NCBI GenBank assembly: GCA_003022945.1
Contig: PXRZ01000014.1
Location: 1 to 64,000, forward strand
Direction of reading: 5' to 3'
Origin: Halobacteriales archaeon QS_8_69_73
Lineage (GTDB): Archaea > Halobacteriota > Halobacteria > Halobacteriales > Haloarculaceae
DNA: 64,000 nucleotides
Below are positions 9,684-19,821 of the stretch, one piece after another. Every line of letters begins with the position of its first letter. Position 1 is the first letter of the stretch. The translations under genes were made by a program, and so were the position numbers. The notes below the pieces were generated by a model that saw only the letters and a list, made by a program, of their open reading frames with translations, was not told the DNA's origin and did not search any database.

Positions 9684-11045
9684 ATGGACGTGATCAACCC
9701 CGCAACCGGTGAACGGGAGGCGACCTACGAGGAGGACACCCGCGAGGATGTCGACGCGGCACTCGATCGGGCGACGAGCACGTTCGGCGAGTGGCGCGAC
9801 CGGTCGGTTCGTGACCGCGAAGGCCTCCTCGATGCGGCCGGAAGCGTCCTTCGGGCGAACAAGCACGAGTACGCCGAGACGATGACCCGCGAGATGGGCA
9901 AGCCGATCACCCAGGCGCTCGCCGAGGTCGAAAAGTGTGCCCGGGCCTGTGACCACTACGCCGAGCACGCCAGCGTCTATCTCGACCCCGAACCGCATCC
10001 GAGTCCACCGGGATCGACGGTCAAGACGGTGTACGAACCGCTCGGGGCCGTCCTCGCGGTGATGCCCTGGAATTTCCCCTTCTGGCAGGTGTTCCGCTTC
10101 GCAGCGCCGTACGTCACGGCGGGGAACGTCGGGCTTCTCAAACACGCCTCGAACGTCCCGGGATGTGCGCGTGCCATCGAGGAGGTGTTTCGGAAGGCCG
10201 GCTACCCCGAGGGCGTCTTTCAGTCGCTGTTGATCTCATCGGACCTCGTCGACGACATGCTCGCCGACGACCGGCTCCGGGCGGCCACCCTCACCGGGAG
10301 CGGTCCAGCCGGACGGGCCGTCGCGTCGACGGCCGGGGAACAGCTCAAAAAGACCGTTCTCGAGCTCGGCGGGAGCGACCCGTTCGTCGTCCTCGACGAC
10401 GCCGACGTCGAAGCGGCGGCCGAGACCGGTGTGTGGGCGCGCAACCAGAACAACGGCCAGTCCTGCATCGCCGCCAAGCGGTTCGTCGTCCACACCGACG
10501 TGTACGACACCTTTCTGGACCGGTTCCTCGGAGAGATCGAAGCACTCACCGTCGGCGATCCGATGGACGAGGAAACCGACGTGGGCCCGCAGGCCCGCCA
10601 GGGTCTCCTCGACGACCTCCACGAACAGGTCGAAGCGAGCGTCGCCAGCGGTGCACGGGTCGTTACGGGCGGCGACCCGATGGACCGGGATGGAGTGTAC
10701 TACCCTCCGACAGTGCTGACGGATATCCCCGAGGGCAGTCCGGTCGATGCCGAGGAGGTGTTCGGTCCGGTCGCTGCGGTGTACGAAATCGACGACGAGG
10801 CTGCAGCCGTCGAGAAGGCCAACGACACGGAGTTCGGCCTCGGTGCCAGTATCTGGACGGACGACCGCGACCGCGGCGAGCGTATCGCCCGACAGGTCGA
10901 CGCCGGCTGTGTCTACGTCAACCAACTCGTGAAGTCGGACCCACGGGTTCCCTTCGGTGGTATCAACGAATCCGGATACGGGCGCGAACTCGCCGAGGAC
11001 GGCATCACGGAGTTCGTCAACCGCAAGACCGTCTGGGTGGAGTGA
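9684..11045 (+). CDS. NAD(P)-dependent aldehyde dehydrogenase, succinate-semialdehyde dehydrogenase-like
   Basis: MDVINPATGEREATYEED; PWNFPFWQVFRFAAPYVTAGN; LELGGSDPFVVLDDAD; NNGQSCIAAKRF. Confidence 0.92.
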   Translation: MDVINPATGEREATYEEDTREDVDAALDRATSTFGEWRDRSVRDREGLLDAAGSVLRANKHEYAETMTREMGKPITQALAEVEKCARACDHYAEHASVYLDPEPHPSPPGSTVKTVYEPLGAVLAVMPWNFPFWQVFRFAAPYVTAGNVGLLKHASNVPGCARAIEEVFRKAGYPEGVFQSLLISSDLVDDMLADDRLRAATLTGSGPAGRAVASTAGEQLKKTVLELGGSDPFVVLDDADVEAAAETGVWARNQNNGQSCIAAKRFVVHTDVYDTFLDRFLGEIEALTVGDPMDEETDVGPQARQGLLDDLHEQVEASVASGARVVTGGDPMDRDGVYYPPTVLTDIPEGSPVDAEEVFGPVAAVYEIDDEAAAVEKANDTEFGLGASIWTDDRDRGERIARQVDAGCVYVNQLVKSDPRVPFGGINESGYGRELAEDGITEFVNRKTVWVE

Positions 11046-12626
11046 ATGACGGCCTCGGATCTGCTGGTGACCTGTCTCGAGCGCGAGGGTGTCGACCACG
11101 TCTTCGGCCTGCCGGGAGAGGAGATGGAGGACCTGTTATTCTCGCTCCGGACGTCGGACGTGACGTTCGTCCCGGTGCGCCACGAGCAGGGGGCGGCGTT
11201 CATGGCCGACGTCCACGGCCGGCTCACGGGCGATGCCGGCGTCTGTCTTTCGACGCTGGGCCCCGGGGCGACGAATCTCCTGACGGGCGTCGCGGACGCC
11301 CACTTGGACAAGAGCCCGCTCGTCGCGATCACCGCACAGGGCAGTCTCGAACGGCTTCACGTGGAGAGCCATCAGGCGATCGACGTTGTAGGGATGTTCG
11401 AGCCCGTGACCAAGTGGAACGCCCAGCTGAACGATCCGGACATCGTCCACGAATCGGTCCGCAAGGCGTTCAAGATCGCCGAGTACGAGAAACCCGGTGC
11501 AACCCATCTCGAACTCCCCGAAGACGTCGCGGGCGAGGATACGGAGGTGGATCCGCTTTCGACCCGTGAGCGTACTCGGGGTGCGGACCCGGACCCGGAG
11601 TCTCTCGCCCGCGTCGAGGCGCTGCTCCGCGAGTCCGAGCGACCCCTGCTCGTCGCGGGCAACGGCGCCGTCCGCACGGGGGCTGCGGGCCCGCTCCGCG
11701 AGCTGGTGGCCGTGACGGACCTCCCGGTCGTGTCCACGTACATGGGCAAGGGAGCCGTCTCGGATGACGATGAGCACTCGCTGATGACGCTCGATTCGGG
11801 TGCCCACGAGGAGGCGGCCGATGCCATCGCGGATGCCGACCTCCTGCTCACCGTCGGCTACGACATCGCCGAACACGATCCCGCCGACTGGAGACGCGAC
11901 GATGCCGCCGTGGTTCACATCGATAGCGAACCGGCCGAAGTGTACGAAGCGTACAATCCCGACGTGGAGGTGGTCGCGGACATCGGTCGCACCCTCCAGG
12001 AATTGACCGAGTGGTGTGAAGCGACGGCAGCGAGCTTCGACACCGAGTGGTATTCCGACCTCCGCAAACACATCGTCGCCGATATCGACCGCGAGCCGGC
12101 CGACACACCGCCGTTCACCGTTCGGGACGTCCTCCCGATACTGCGCGAGGCGATGGCGTCCGATGACGTGTTGATCTCGGACGTCGGGAGTCACAAGATG
12201 GCGATCGCGCAGAACTTCCCCACGTACGAGCCCAACACCTGTCTCATCTCGAACGGGCTCGCCTCGATGGGGATCGCCGTTCCCGGCGGGCTCGCGGCCG
12301 ACCTCGCGATCGATGAGAACGTGGTCGCAGCGACCGGAGACGGTGGCTTTCTGATGAACGCTGCGGAGATAGAGACCGCGACCCGCACGGGGTGTAGTTA
12401 CACTATCGTCGTGTTCGTCGACGACGACTACGGGTTGATTTCCGAAAAGCAGTTGGACCACACGGACGAGACGGTCGGGACGGGCCTGACGAACCCGGAT
12501 TTCGTCACCTTCGCGGAGAGTTTCGGTATCGACGGCTACCGACCGGAATCCCCCGCCGAACTTCAGGACGTCTTCGAGGCCGCTATCGGGGGCGGAATGG
12601 CACTGGTCGAGATTCCAGTCGAGTAG
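11046..12626 (+). CDS. Thiamine pyrophosphate enzyme, acetolactate synthase large-subunit-like
   Basis: DHVFGLPGEEMEDLLFSL, LSTLGPGATNLLTGVADAHLDKSPLVAITAQ, C-terminal VVAATGDGGFLMNAAEIETATR; starts next to the ALDH stop. Confidence 0.9.
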   Translation: MTASDLLVTCLEREGVDHVFGLPGEEMEDLLFSLRTSDVTFVPVRHEQGAAFMADVHGRLTGDAGVCLSTLGPGATNLLTGVADAHLDKSPLVAITAQGSLERLHVESHQAIDVVGMFEPVTKWNAQLNDPDIVHESVRKAFKIAEYEKPGATHLELPEDVAGEDTEVDPLSTRERTRGADPDPESLARVEALLRESERPLLVAGNGAVRTGAAGPLRELVAVTDLPVVSTYMGKGAVSDDDEHSLMTLDSGAHEEAADAIADADLLLTVGYDIAEHDPADWRRDDAAVVHIDSEPAEVYEAYNPDVEVVADIGRTLQELTEWCEATAASFDTEWYSDLRKHIVADIDREPADTPPFTVRDVLPILREAMASDDVLISDVGSHKMAIAQNFPTYEPNTCLISNGLASMGIAVPGGLAADLAIDENVVAATGDGGFLMNAAEIETATRTGCSYTIVVFVDDDYGLISEKQLDHTDETVGTGLTNPDFVTFAESFGIDGYRPESPAELQDVFEAAIGGGMALVEIPVE

Positions 12627-13138
12627 GCGGCTGGCGGTCGCTCACCTGGATTCCGCTGGACCTCCGTCAGTTTGTCCGTGAAAGCCACAGTTCTACCACC
12701 GAACATCTATCCGACGCTTCGGTTCTTGTCTCTCGACCTGACTTGCCGTATGACTCCCCGAGTAGCGCTCCGGCGGCCATCCCGGCGATGATTCCTTCGA
12801 ATCAAAGACTGCTCCGCCGAGTCCTCCAGCAAGGGCCCCTCCGAGGACTTGGTGAACGTCTCGACGTTCTCGTTTGTTTTCTCTCGAGGCGACCTGCCGG
12901 ACGAACTTGAGTGCGTGACTGCCATAATTGGGATACGTCTCGGAGTCCCACTACATATCTGTTCGCGGTGTAATCCTGACGGGCCAGCGGCGGCGGCCGC
13001 TAACATATCGGGCGTCGTGACGGGAAGCACACCACAGAAAGGGCCACATTCATGACTGCTCATGAGACACTTTACGACGTTCGAGAGCAAACCGGGAATC
13101 CCGTCCACGCGTCAGTCGACGGCGTGATTGACCTGTAC

Positions 13139-13369
13139 TCACGTAGGCAGAAAATCCACGTACCGACCACCAGGATGCTGATTTGCCGTATAGCCGGCAT
13201 CCTCGACAGCAGTGACGAGTACTCTCGGTTCGGCCTCCCCGTCAACCGTGGCGGAATTGTTCGTCCGGTCGACCGCTACTGATTCAACTCCATCGACGTC
13301 TCGTAGGGCTTCAACAGTCTGTTCGCAGCCGTCGCAGCTCATTCCCTCGACGGTGAGTGTCACGCTCAT
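13139..13369 (-). CDS. Heavy-metal-associated (HMA) domain protein, CopZ-like
   Basis: MSVTLTVEGMSCDGCEQTVEALRDVDGVESVAVDRTNNSATVDG; GMSCDGC metal-binding motif. Confidence 0.88.
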   Translation of the reverse strand: MSVTLTVEGMSCDGCEQTVEALRDVDGVESVAVDRTNNSATVDGEAEPRVLVTAVEDAGYTANQHPGGRYVDFLPT

Positions 13370-13496
13370 ACCTAGATGTACGGCAGCCGCATTTATTCCG
13401 ATTACTGCTTCGATACTAAGCTGACCGACCGGCGAGATTTCGGATCTAAAGCAATTCGGGAACAACTGTTTTTAGACCGTAATTCATGGCGTAGTC

Positions 13497-14093
13497 ATGC
13501 GAGACCTCGACGAAACCGACCTTGAGATCCTGCAGTTACTGATGGAGGATGCCCGTCGACCCTTTCGGGATATCGCCGACATCGTAGACCTCTCGCCGCC
13601 TGCGGTGTCTGACCGTGTAACTCGACTACAAGAGTTGGGCATCATCCGCCGGTTCACGATCGATATCGATCGCTCGCAGCTCCACGAGGGTGTTCCTGTG
13701 CTTCTCGAACTACACCTTGATCCGACGACGGTCGAGACGGTTCGTGAAGCCTTGCGTACCGCTGATCCCGTTGAGCAGCTTCTCGTCACGGCCGAGTCCC
13801 ATCTCGTGTGTCAGTGTTATATCCCGGACGGCGACGTTCGGGAGTGGCTATCCGAGACGATCGACCTCACGGCGATCGATGAGTACACTGTAACGATGCT
13901 ATCCGACGTGATGTGGACACCGAGCATCAAGGGTGCTGACTTCGCGCTCACGTGTGCCGAATGCGGGAACCATGTTACCGCGAACGGGGTTTCGACGCGA
14001 ATCGGCGACGAGCTGTACCAATTCTGTTGTCCATTATGTGAGACACGGTTCGAAGAGCAGCACGAGCATCTTCAGGAGAATGCTGTCGATTAG
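13497..14093 (+). CDS. Lrp/AsnC-type HTH regulator with C-terminal TRASH-like metal-binding domain
   Basis: N-terminal DETDLEILQLLMEDARRPFRDIADIVDLSPPAVSDRVTRLQELGII; C-terminal TCAECGNHVT...YQFCCPLCETRFEEQ; adjacent to copZ/copA. Confidence 0.85.
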   Translation: MRDLDETDLEILQLLMEDARRPFRDIADIVDLSPPAVSDRVTRLQELGIIRRFTIDIDRSQLHEGVPVLLELHLDPTTVETVREALRTADPVEQLLVTAESHLVCQCYIPDGDVREWLSETIDLTAIDEYTVTMLSDVMWTPSIKGADFALTCAECGNHVTANGVSTRIGDELYQFCCPLCETRFEEQHEHLQENAVD

Positions 14094-14203
14094 CCCATCA
14101 GTGAAGCAGCTCAAAAGCACTTTCGAATCAAAGAAATACGAAGCGAGCGGCCACAGGTTGTTAACAGAAATCCGCATAAGTACGTATCCCCTATGTCTCC
14201 GTA

Positions 14204-16694
14204 ATGAGTGAACGGACGGTCTCCCTCGACATCCAGGGGATGAGTTGCACCAGCTGCGCGCAATCGATCACTGACGCCCTCGACGCACTCGATGGCATCT
14301 CAGATACGACCATCAACTTCGCCACTGACGAGGGCACCGTCACGTACGATCCTGAGCGGGTATCGCTCGCTGAGATTTACCAAGCCGTTGACGATGCGGG
14401 CTACCGCGCGCTTCGCGAGTCTGTCTCGATCGGCATCGTAGACATGACCTGCGCCAACTGTGCGGAGACGAACCAGCAGGCACTCGAACGAGCACCTGGT
14501 GTTATCCGCGCAGAGGTCAACTTCGCGACCGACGAAGCCCAAGTCGAGTACAATCCCGCGGAGATCTCCGTCAACGAACTCTACGACGCGATCGAAGACG
14601 CCGGCTACACACCCATCCGCGAGACTGAATCCGACGCGGACGGCCAATCAGAGCAGGACCGTCGCGAGGCCGCCCGCACCGCAGAAATCCGTAAACAGTT
14701 GCGTCTCACCCTGTTCGGGGCAGTCCTTTCAGCACCGCTCGTCTTCTTCCTCGTCGAGCGATTCCTCTTCGGTGGTGGTATCCTGCCCGAGTCGATCCTC
14801 GGTATCGAGTTCGGCTGGGTCGAGTTCGTACTCGCGACGCCGGTGCAGGCGGTACTCGGCTGGCAGTTCTACGAGAACTCCTACAAGGCGCTCGCGAAGA
14901 ACCGCCGGGCGAACATGGATGTCCTCATCGCGCTGGGCTCCTCGACCGCGTATCTCTACAGCGTCGCCGTGCTCCTCGGACTCGTCGCGGGTGGGCTCTA
15001 CTTCGACACGGCGGCGCTCATCCTCGTGTTCATCACGCTCGGCAACTACCTCGAGGCCCGCTCGAAGGGGCAGGCCGGCAAGGCGCTCCGCACGCTCCTC
15101 GAGATGGGCGCCGACACCGCGACCCTCGTCGAAGCGGACGGGACTGAACGCGAGGTGAAAGTCCGCCCCGGCGAGAAGATTCCGACGGATGGTGTCGTGA
15201 TCGAGGGGCAGAGCGCCGTCGACGAGTCGATGATCACTGGCGAATCGGTGCCGGTCGAGAAGAGCGAGAGCGACGAGGTCGTCGGCGCGACCATCAACGA
15301 GAACGGCGTTCTGGTCGTCGAGGCGACGAAGGTGGGCTCGGAGACCGCACTCCAGCAGATCGTCCAGCTCGTCAAGGACGCTCAGAGTCGCCAGCCCGAG
15401 ATCCAGAACCTCGCCGACCGCATCAGCGCGTACTTCGTACCCGCGGTCATCCTCAACGCAGTGATCTGGGCGAGCGTCTGGTACTTGTTCCCCGAGGCGC
15501 TCGCGGGTCTCGTCAACGCGCTCCCGCTGTGGGGGCTCGTCACCGGTGGGCCCGCGATCGCTGGTGGCACGGTGACCGTGTTCGAATTCGCGATTATCGT
15601 GTTCGCCTCTGCGGTGCTCATCGCGTGTCCGTGCGCGCTCGGCCTGGCGACGCCGGCGGCGACCATGGTCGGCACGACCCTCGGCGCACAGAACGGCGTG
15701 CTGTTCCACCGATGTACTCGTTCTCGACGAGGAACGAACCGCGACCAACGGTGGGACCGATGCTGCGGCCGACGGCGGCCAACTGGCAGCGCATGAAACA
15801 GTCGACCAGGATTTCGTCCTGCGCGTTGCAGCGAGTGCCGAGAGCGGAAGCGAACACCCGCTCGCCGAGGCCATCGTCGACGGGGCCGAGGAGCGCGGCC
15901 TCGACGTCGAGGCGCCCGACGAGTTCGAGAACATACCAGGCCACGGTATCAGGGCGACGATCAGCGACGGCGAGGTCCTGGTCGGCAATCGCAAGCTCCT
16001 GCGGGACGACGGCATCGACCCGTCGCCGGTCGAGGACGACCTGGAACGACTGGAAAGCGATGGGAAGACTGCGATGCTGGTCGCACTGAACGGTCGGCTG
16101 CTGGGCATCATGGCGGACGCGGACACGATCAAGGAGAGTGCGGCCGAGGCCGTCGCGCAGCTGCGTGAGCGCGAGATTGACGTCTGGATGATCACCGGCG
16201 ACAACGAGCGCACCGCACGGGCGGTCGCCGAGCAGGTCGGCATCGGTCCCGACAATGTCCAGGCGGAGGTGCTGCCCGAGGACAAGGCCGACGTCGTCGA
16301 GGAGATCCAGTCGGACGGTCGCCGAGTGATGATGATCGGTGATGGCGTGAACGACGCGCCCGCCCTCGCTGCGGCCTACGTCGGGACGGCGATCGGCAGC
16401 GGGACCGACGTCGCCATCGAGGCGGCGGACGTCACGCTCATGCGCGACGATCCGCTGGACGTGCTGAAGGCGATTCGTATCTCCGCGGGGACGCTCTCGA
16501 AGGTCAAGCAGAACCTCGGGTGGGCGCTCGGCTACAATACGCTGCTGATCCCGCTGGCGTCGCTCGGGCTGCTCCAGCCGGTGCTGGCGGCCGCGGCGAT
16601 GGCGTTCTCGAGCGTGAGCGTGCTGACGAACACGCTTCTATTCAGACGGTACACGCCGGATCACGAGTACAAGCTCTTCGGACGCTTCCGGTAG
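14204..16694 (+). pseudogene. copA: Copper-translocating P1B-type ATPase with a deletion removing the DKTGT phosphorylation site
   Basis: Two HMA domains (GMSCTSC, DMTCANC), CPC motif ([30 protein letters not shown]), then frame break at ~15712; other frame [15 protein letters not shown]...ESGSEHPLAEAI..., then VWMITGDNERTARAVAE, MIGDGVNDAPALAAA. Confidence 0.88.
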
Positions 16695-16762
16695 GTACGT
16701 TACCCGCCGGGAGTTACCGTCTACGACCCAGACTCACGGACACCACTCATCAACCTCAATCG

Positions 16763-16918
16763 ATGACAACTATCACCACTGATTCCGTTCGCACGTACCT
16801 CGAACAGCGAGCATCCGAGGAACCGACGTGTCTCGAAGCGAACGACATCGCTGCTGACCTCGAGACATCACCGAAAGCACTCGTACAGTACCTCCACCGG
16901 GGTGAATCGAACATATGA
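16763..16918 (+). CDS. Short HTH-like protein, possibly truncated
   Basis: MTTITTDSVRTYLEQRASEEPTCLEANDIAADLETSPKALVQYLHRGESNI; overlaps next ORF by ATGA. Confidence 0.4.
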   Translation: MTTITTDSVRTYLEQRASEEPTCLEANDIAADLETSPKALVQYLHRGESNI

Positions 16919-17559
16919 CTCAAGAGACAGAGAACGATATACCGATGATCACGCTCAAAACAGTCGACCGACTCGTCGGTCTCCTCGTTGTCGGGCTCAT
17001 CCTGTTCGGGAGCTACAGCTGGTGGCAAGCGACGCGGCGGGCGCTCGCACGGGACGGGATGATGAGCCGGATGATGGGGACGATGCCGGGGATGGACCCG
17101 ATCTGGTATCTGTTCGGGACACTCGTTACGGTGAGCGTCGTACTTGGCGTCTATGTCGTGAGTCGAGAGCAGCTTGCTGACGTACTCTTGACATCGACGC
17201 CACCGAGTGAAGCGAACGCTGAGCGTGATGAACCAGACGGATCTACGAGTCTCAGTGTCAATCCACCCGAGCATCCATCGGAGCAACCCCCACAGGAGTC
17301 GTCGACGACCGATTCAACTCCGGATCGAACCTCGACACTGACCGTTCTGCCGGAGGACGAGCGACGCGTTATCGACCCGATTCTGGAATCACCCGGTCTG
17401 ACACAGGTTGAACTTCGCGCTCGGGCTGACTTCTCGAAAGCGAAAGTGAGCCAGACCGTCAGCGAACTCGAAGACCGAGGCTTGATCTACCGCGAAAAGC
17501 AGGGACGGACATATCGCGTCTATCCGGGAGAACTACTGAAGGAACAACAGCAATCGTGA
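16915..17559 (+). CDS. Membrane-anchored winged-helix regulator
   Basis: Two N-terminal TM helices then C-terminal VLPEDERRVIDPILESPGLTQVELRARADFSKAKVSQTVSELEDRGLIYREKQGRTYRVYP (MarR/wHTH-like). Confidence 0.75.
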   Translation: MTQETENDIPMITLKTVDRLVGLLVVGLILFGSYSWWQATRRALARDGMMSRMMGTMPGMDPIWYLFGTLVTVSVVLGVYVVSREQLADVLLTSTPPSEANAERDEPDGSTSLSVNPPEHPSEQPPQESSTTDSTPDRTSTLTVLPEDERRVIDPILESPGLTQVELRARADFSKAKVSQTVSELEDRGLIYREKQGRTYRVYPGELLKEQQQS

Positions 17560-17984
17560 TCGAAGTCGGACGATCCTCCCTGCTCGTCGTCGCCTATGCG
17601 ACCGGCGTGCTCAGTTTTTTTCCATAGCACCGAATCTATACCGTTAGGGAGGCCGTTGCTGTGAACTGCCCCGGGTCACATGGTTCGAGAGACCTTCGGT
17701 ATCTCGTCATTAATGGAAATCTTTGATTTCCCGCCAGCAGTCGGATTCCGTCGGAATCCGACAGTATCATGAGTCGGCTTCGCCGTCTCGGACGACCCCG
17801 AGGCAGTTGACCTGCTCTGCCTGTAGAAGACCGGTCACTGTCAAGAACGGCCGCGACGAACGATCCTATCTCATAGACACGTTCATATTGCTCTATGAAC
17901 GTTCTAACCGATTCTGAGAGGACCGTTCACGCCCACAGGGATAAATCCGTAGCGCATCTATGTGGAAGTGTAGGTGACGACAAC

Positions 17985-18299
17985 ATGCGAAACTTCACAC
18001 GAACTATATTGGCCGCTCTTGCGGTCCTCATGCTTGCCGTCGGCGGCGTTGCCGCCCACGGGAGTGACGGTGCCGCTTCGGACCAAGATCCCGTCCCTGA
18101 GAACGCCTCGGCGGATGAACGGGGAACATGGATGGAACAACATATGACCGAGCACATGGGCGCGGATTCGGCCGCGCAGATGCAGGACCGGATGGGTATG
18201 AGCTACGAGCAAATGGGCTCCGTAATGAAGGGAATGATGGACGACGAAGGGATGGATAATATGATGAATGAAAACGGGTCGGGAACGGGGTGTCACTAA
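17985..18299 (+). CDS. Secreted Met/His-rich protein, candidate metal-binding
   Basis: Signal peptide MRNFTRTILAALAVLMLAVGGVAAHG; MEQHMTEHMGADSAAQMQDRMGMSYEQMGSVMKGMMDDEGMDNMMNENGSGTGCH. Confidence 0.65.
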   Translation: MRNFTRTILAALAVLMLAVGGVAAHGSDGAASDQDPVPENASADERGTWMEQHMTEHMGADSAAQMQDRMGMSYEQMGSVMKGMMDDEGMDNMMNENGSGTGCH

Positions 18300-18548
18300 G
18301 AACCAAACGACGGAGATTGAAATTATAGAATGTACCCCAAGATCACGCCTAATTTTCCGACGTGGACGCTTTGTTCACCGGATTTTGAGACCTATCCCGG
18401 CTGAAGATCAGGCAAAGAGGGTCAGGGACCCCGTAGATAGGGACACGAATCAGGATACTCTGAAGTTGAGAACGCTGAAGTTCGTCAGATACGCCATCTC
18501 CGACGATGGAGCATATCACGAAATTGAGGCTTGGAACCCGCTCTCTAG

Positions 18549-19721
18549 TTATCCCTCGAAGGATAGCGCGGCGACGCGGCCATCCCCGTACATGATCAGA
18601 ATCTCACTACCTGGATCCTCGTCGATGTCCGCCAGCACCGGATACGTCCAGATGGGAGTCTCGCGTTCGTAGGTCGCCAGTTGTTCACCGGAGGATGGAT
18701 CGAGTACGTACACCACTCCCTCCTGCGTCCCGACCACTAACTCGGGAGATCGGTCGCCACCGATGTCGCCCAGCGTCGGTGGCAGCGCCTGGACCGTGCC
18801 CCCGCTGAGACCGAGATACACCTCGTCAGTACCGTCCCCGTCTCCATCTCCGACCGAGTGTATCTTTGAGATGGTATCGAGGCTCCGCGACCAAACTGTC
18901 CCGCCGTCGTCACCGTCAAGTGCAACTACATCATCGTCACTGGCGACGAATAGCTCCGGCGCTTCGTCGTCGTCCGCCTGCCCCGTAACTAAGAATTGTG
19001 CCGATATGTCCTTCTCCAAAAGGAGCTCGCCATCAGCTTCGTAGAGGTAGATCGCATCACCGGTGCCGACTGCGATTTCAGGGTCGCCGTCGCCGTCGAA
19101 ATCTGCAATCTGTGGATCGGCCCACGTAGACGAGTCGTGATTTCGGTCCCAGGCGGTCGTCCCGTTCGAACGTACGACGAATAGCCCACCCTGCAGATCC
19201 ACGACGACTACCTCCTTACCGTCACTGGGAAGGAGATTCGCGGTGGCGGGCTTACTGTAGCCGAGGGAGGTGGTTGGATGTCGCCATTTCTCCGCCCCCG
19301 TGTCGGCGTCGTGGGCTACGAGTCTCTGGTCGCCGGTCGCTGAGAGTACTTCGGGAGTACCATTCCCGTCGATGTCGTCGATCGCTGGCTCCGTAAGCGC
19401 GTGGTTCGTGCAGTTCTCGGCGGGAAGGCCCGCTTGCCGCTCCGCATCCCCGTTTGAGGGATCAAGCCACACGAGCGCACACGACGTGTCCGTTACCCCC
19501 TCTATCGTACTCAGTTCGTTGATCGGGGCGACGATAATCGTCTCGTTTTCCAGCTCCGTTGTCATCATGGGGTGATGGTTCTGCTGATAATTTCGCGAGG
19601 TATCTGAAACCCATCGTTCAGAGAGGGTTCCGCTTCCAGACGTCTCTGCAAAGGCGTAGAATCCACCCCCAACGAGAAGCACGAATAGAGCTACGACGAG
19701 AACCGCCGTGGAGGTACGCAT
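18549..19721 (-). CDS. Membrane-anchored FG-GAP/PQQ-like beta-propeller protein
   Basis: N-terminal TM (MRTSTAVLVVALFVLLVGGGFY), repeated AIDDIDGNGTPEVL / IADFDGDGDPEIAVG / VGDGDGDGTDEVYLG / LGDIGGDRSPELVVG / LADIDEDPGSEILI units. Confidence 0.8.
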   Translation of the reverse strand: MRTSTAVLVVALFVLLVGGGFYAFAETSGSGTLSERWVSDTSRNYQQNHHPMMTTELENETIIVAPINELSTIEGVTDTSCALVWLDPSNGDAERQAGLPAENCTNHALTEPAIDDIDGNGTPEVLSATGDQRLVAHDADTGAEKWRHPTTSLGYSKPATANLLPSDGKEVVVVDLQGGLFVVRSNGTTAWDRNHDSSTWADPQIADFDGDGDPEIAVGTGDAIYLYEADGELLLEKDISAQFLVTGQADDDEAPELFVASDDDVVALDGDDGGTVWSRSLDTISKIHSVGDGDGDGTDEVYLGLSGGTVQALPPTLGDIGGDRSPELVVGTQEGVVYVLDPSSGEQLATYERETPIWTYPVLADIDEDPGSEILIMYGDGRVAALSFEG

Positions 19722-19821
19722 CAACCGAGAGTACGACTCCAAAATAAAAAGCATAGCTACATACGCCTCTCCCGGCCAAAAACAGGCAAACTAAGAGGCT
19801 ACACCACCCACCTCCCGGATA

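Noticed and set aside
13052-13282. 76-aa forward ORF MTAHETLYDVREQTGNP...
   Set aside because: Overlaps the HMA gene antisense over most of its length; no recognisable family
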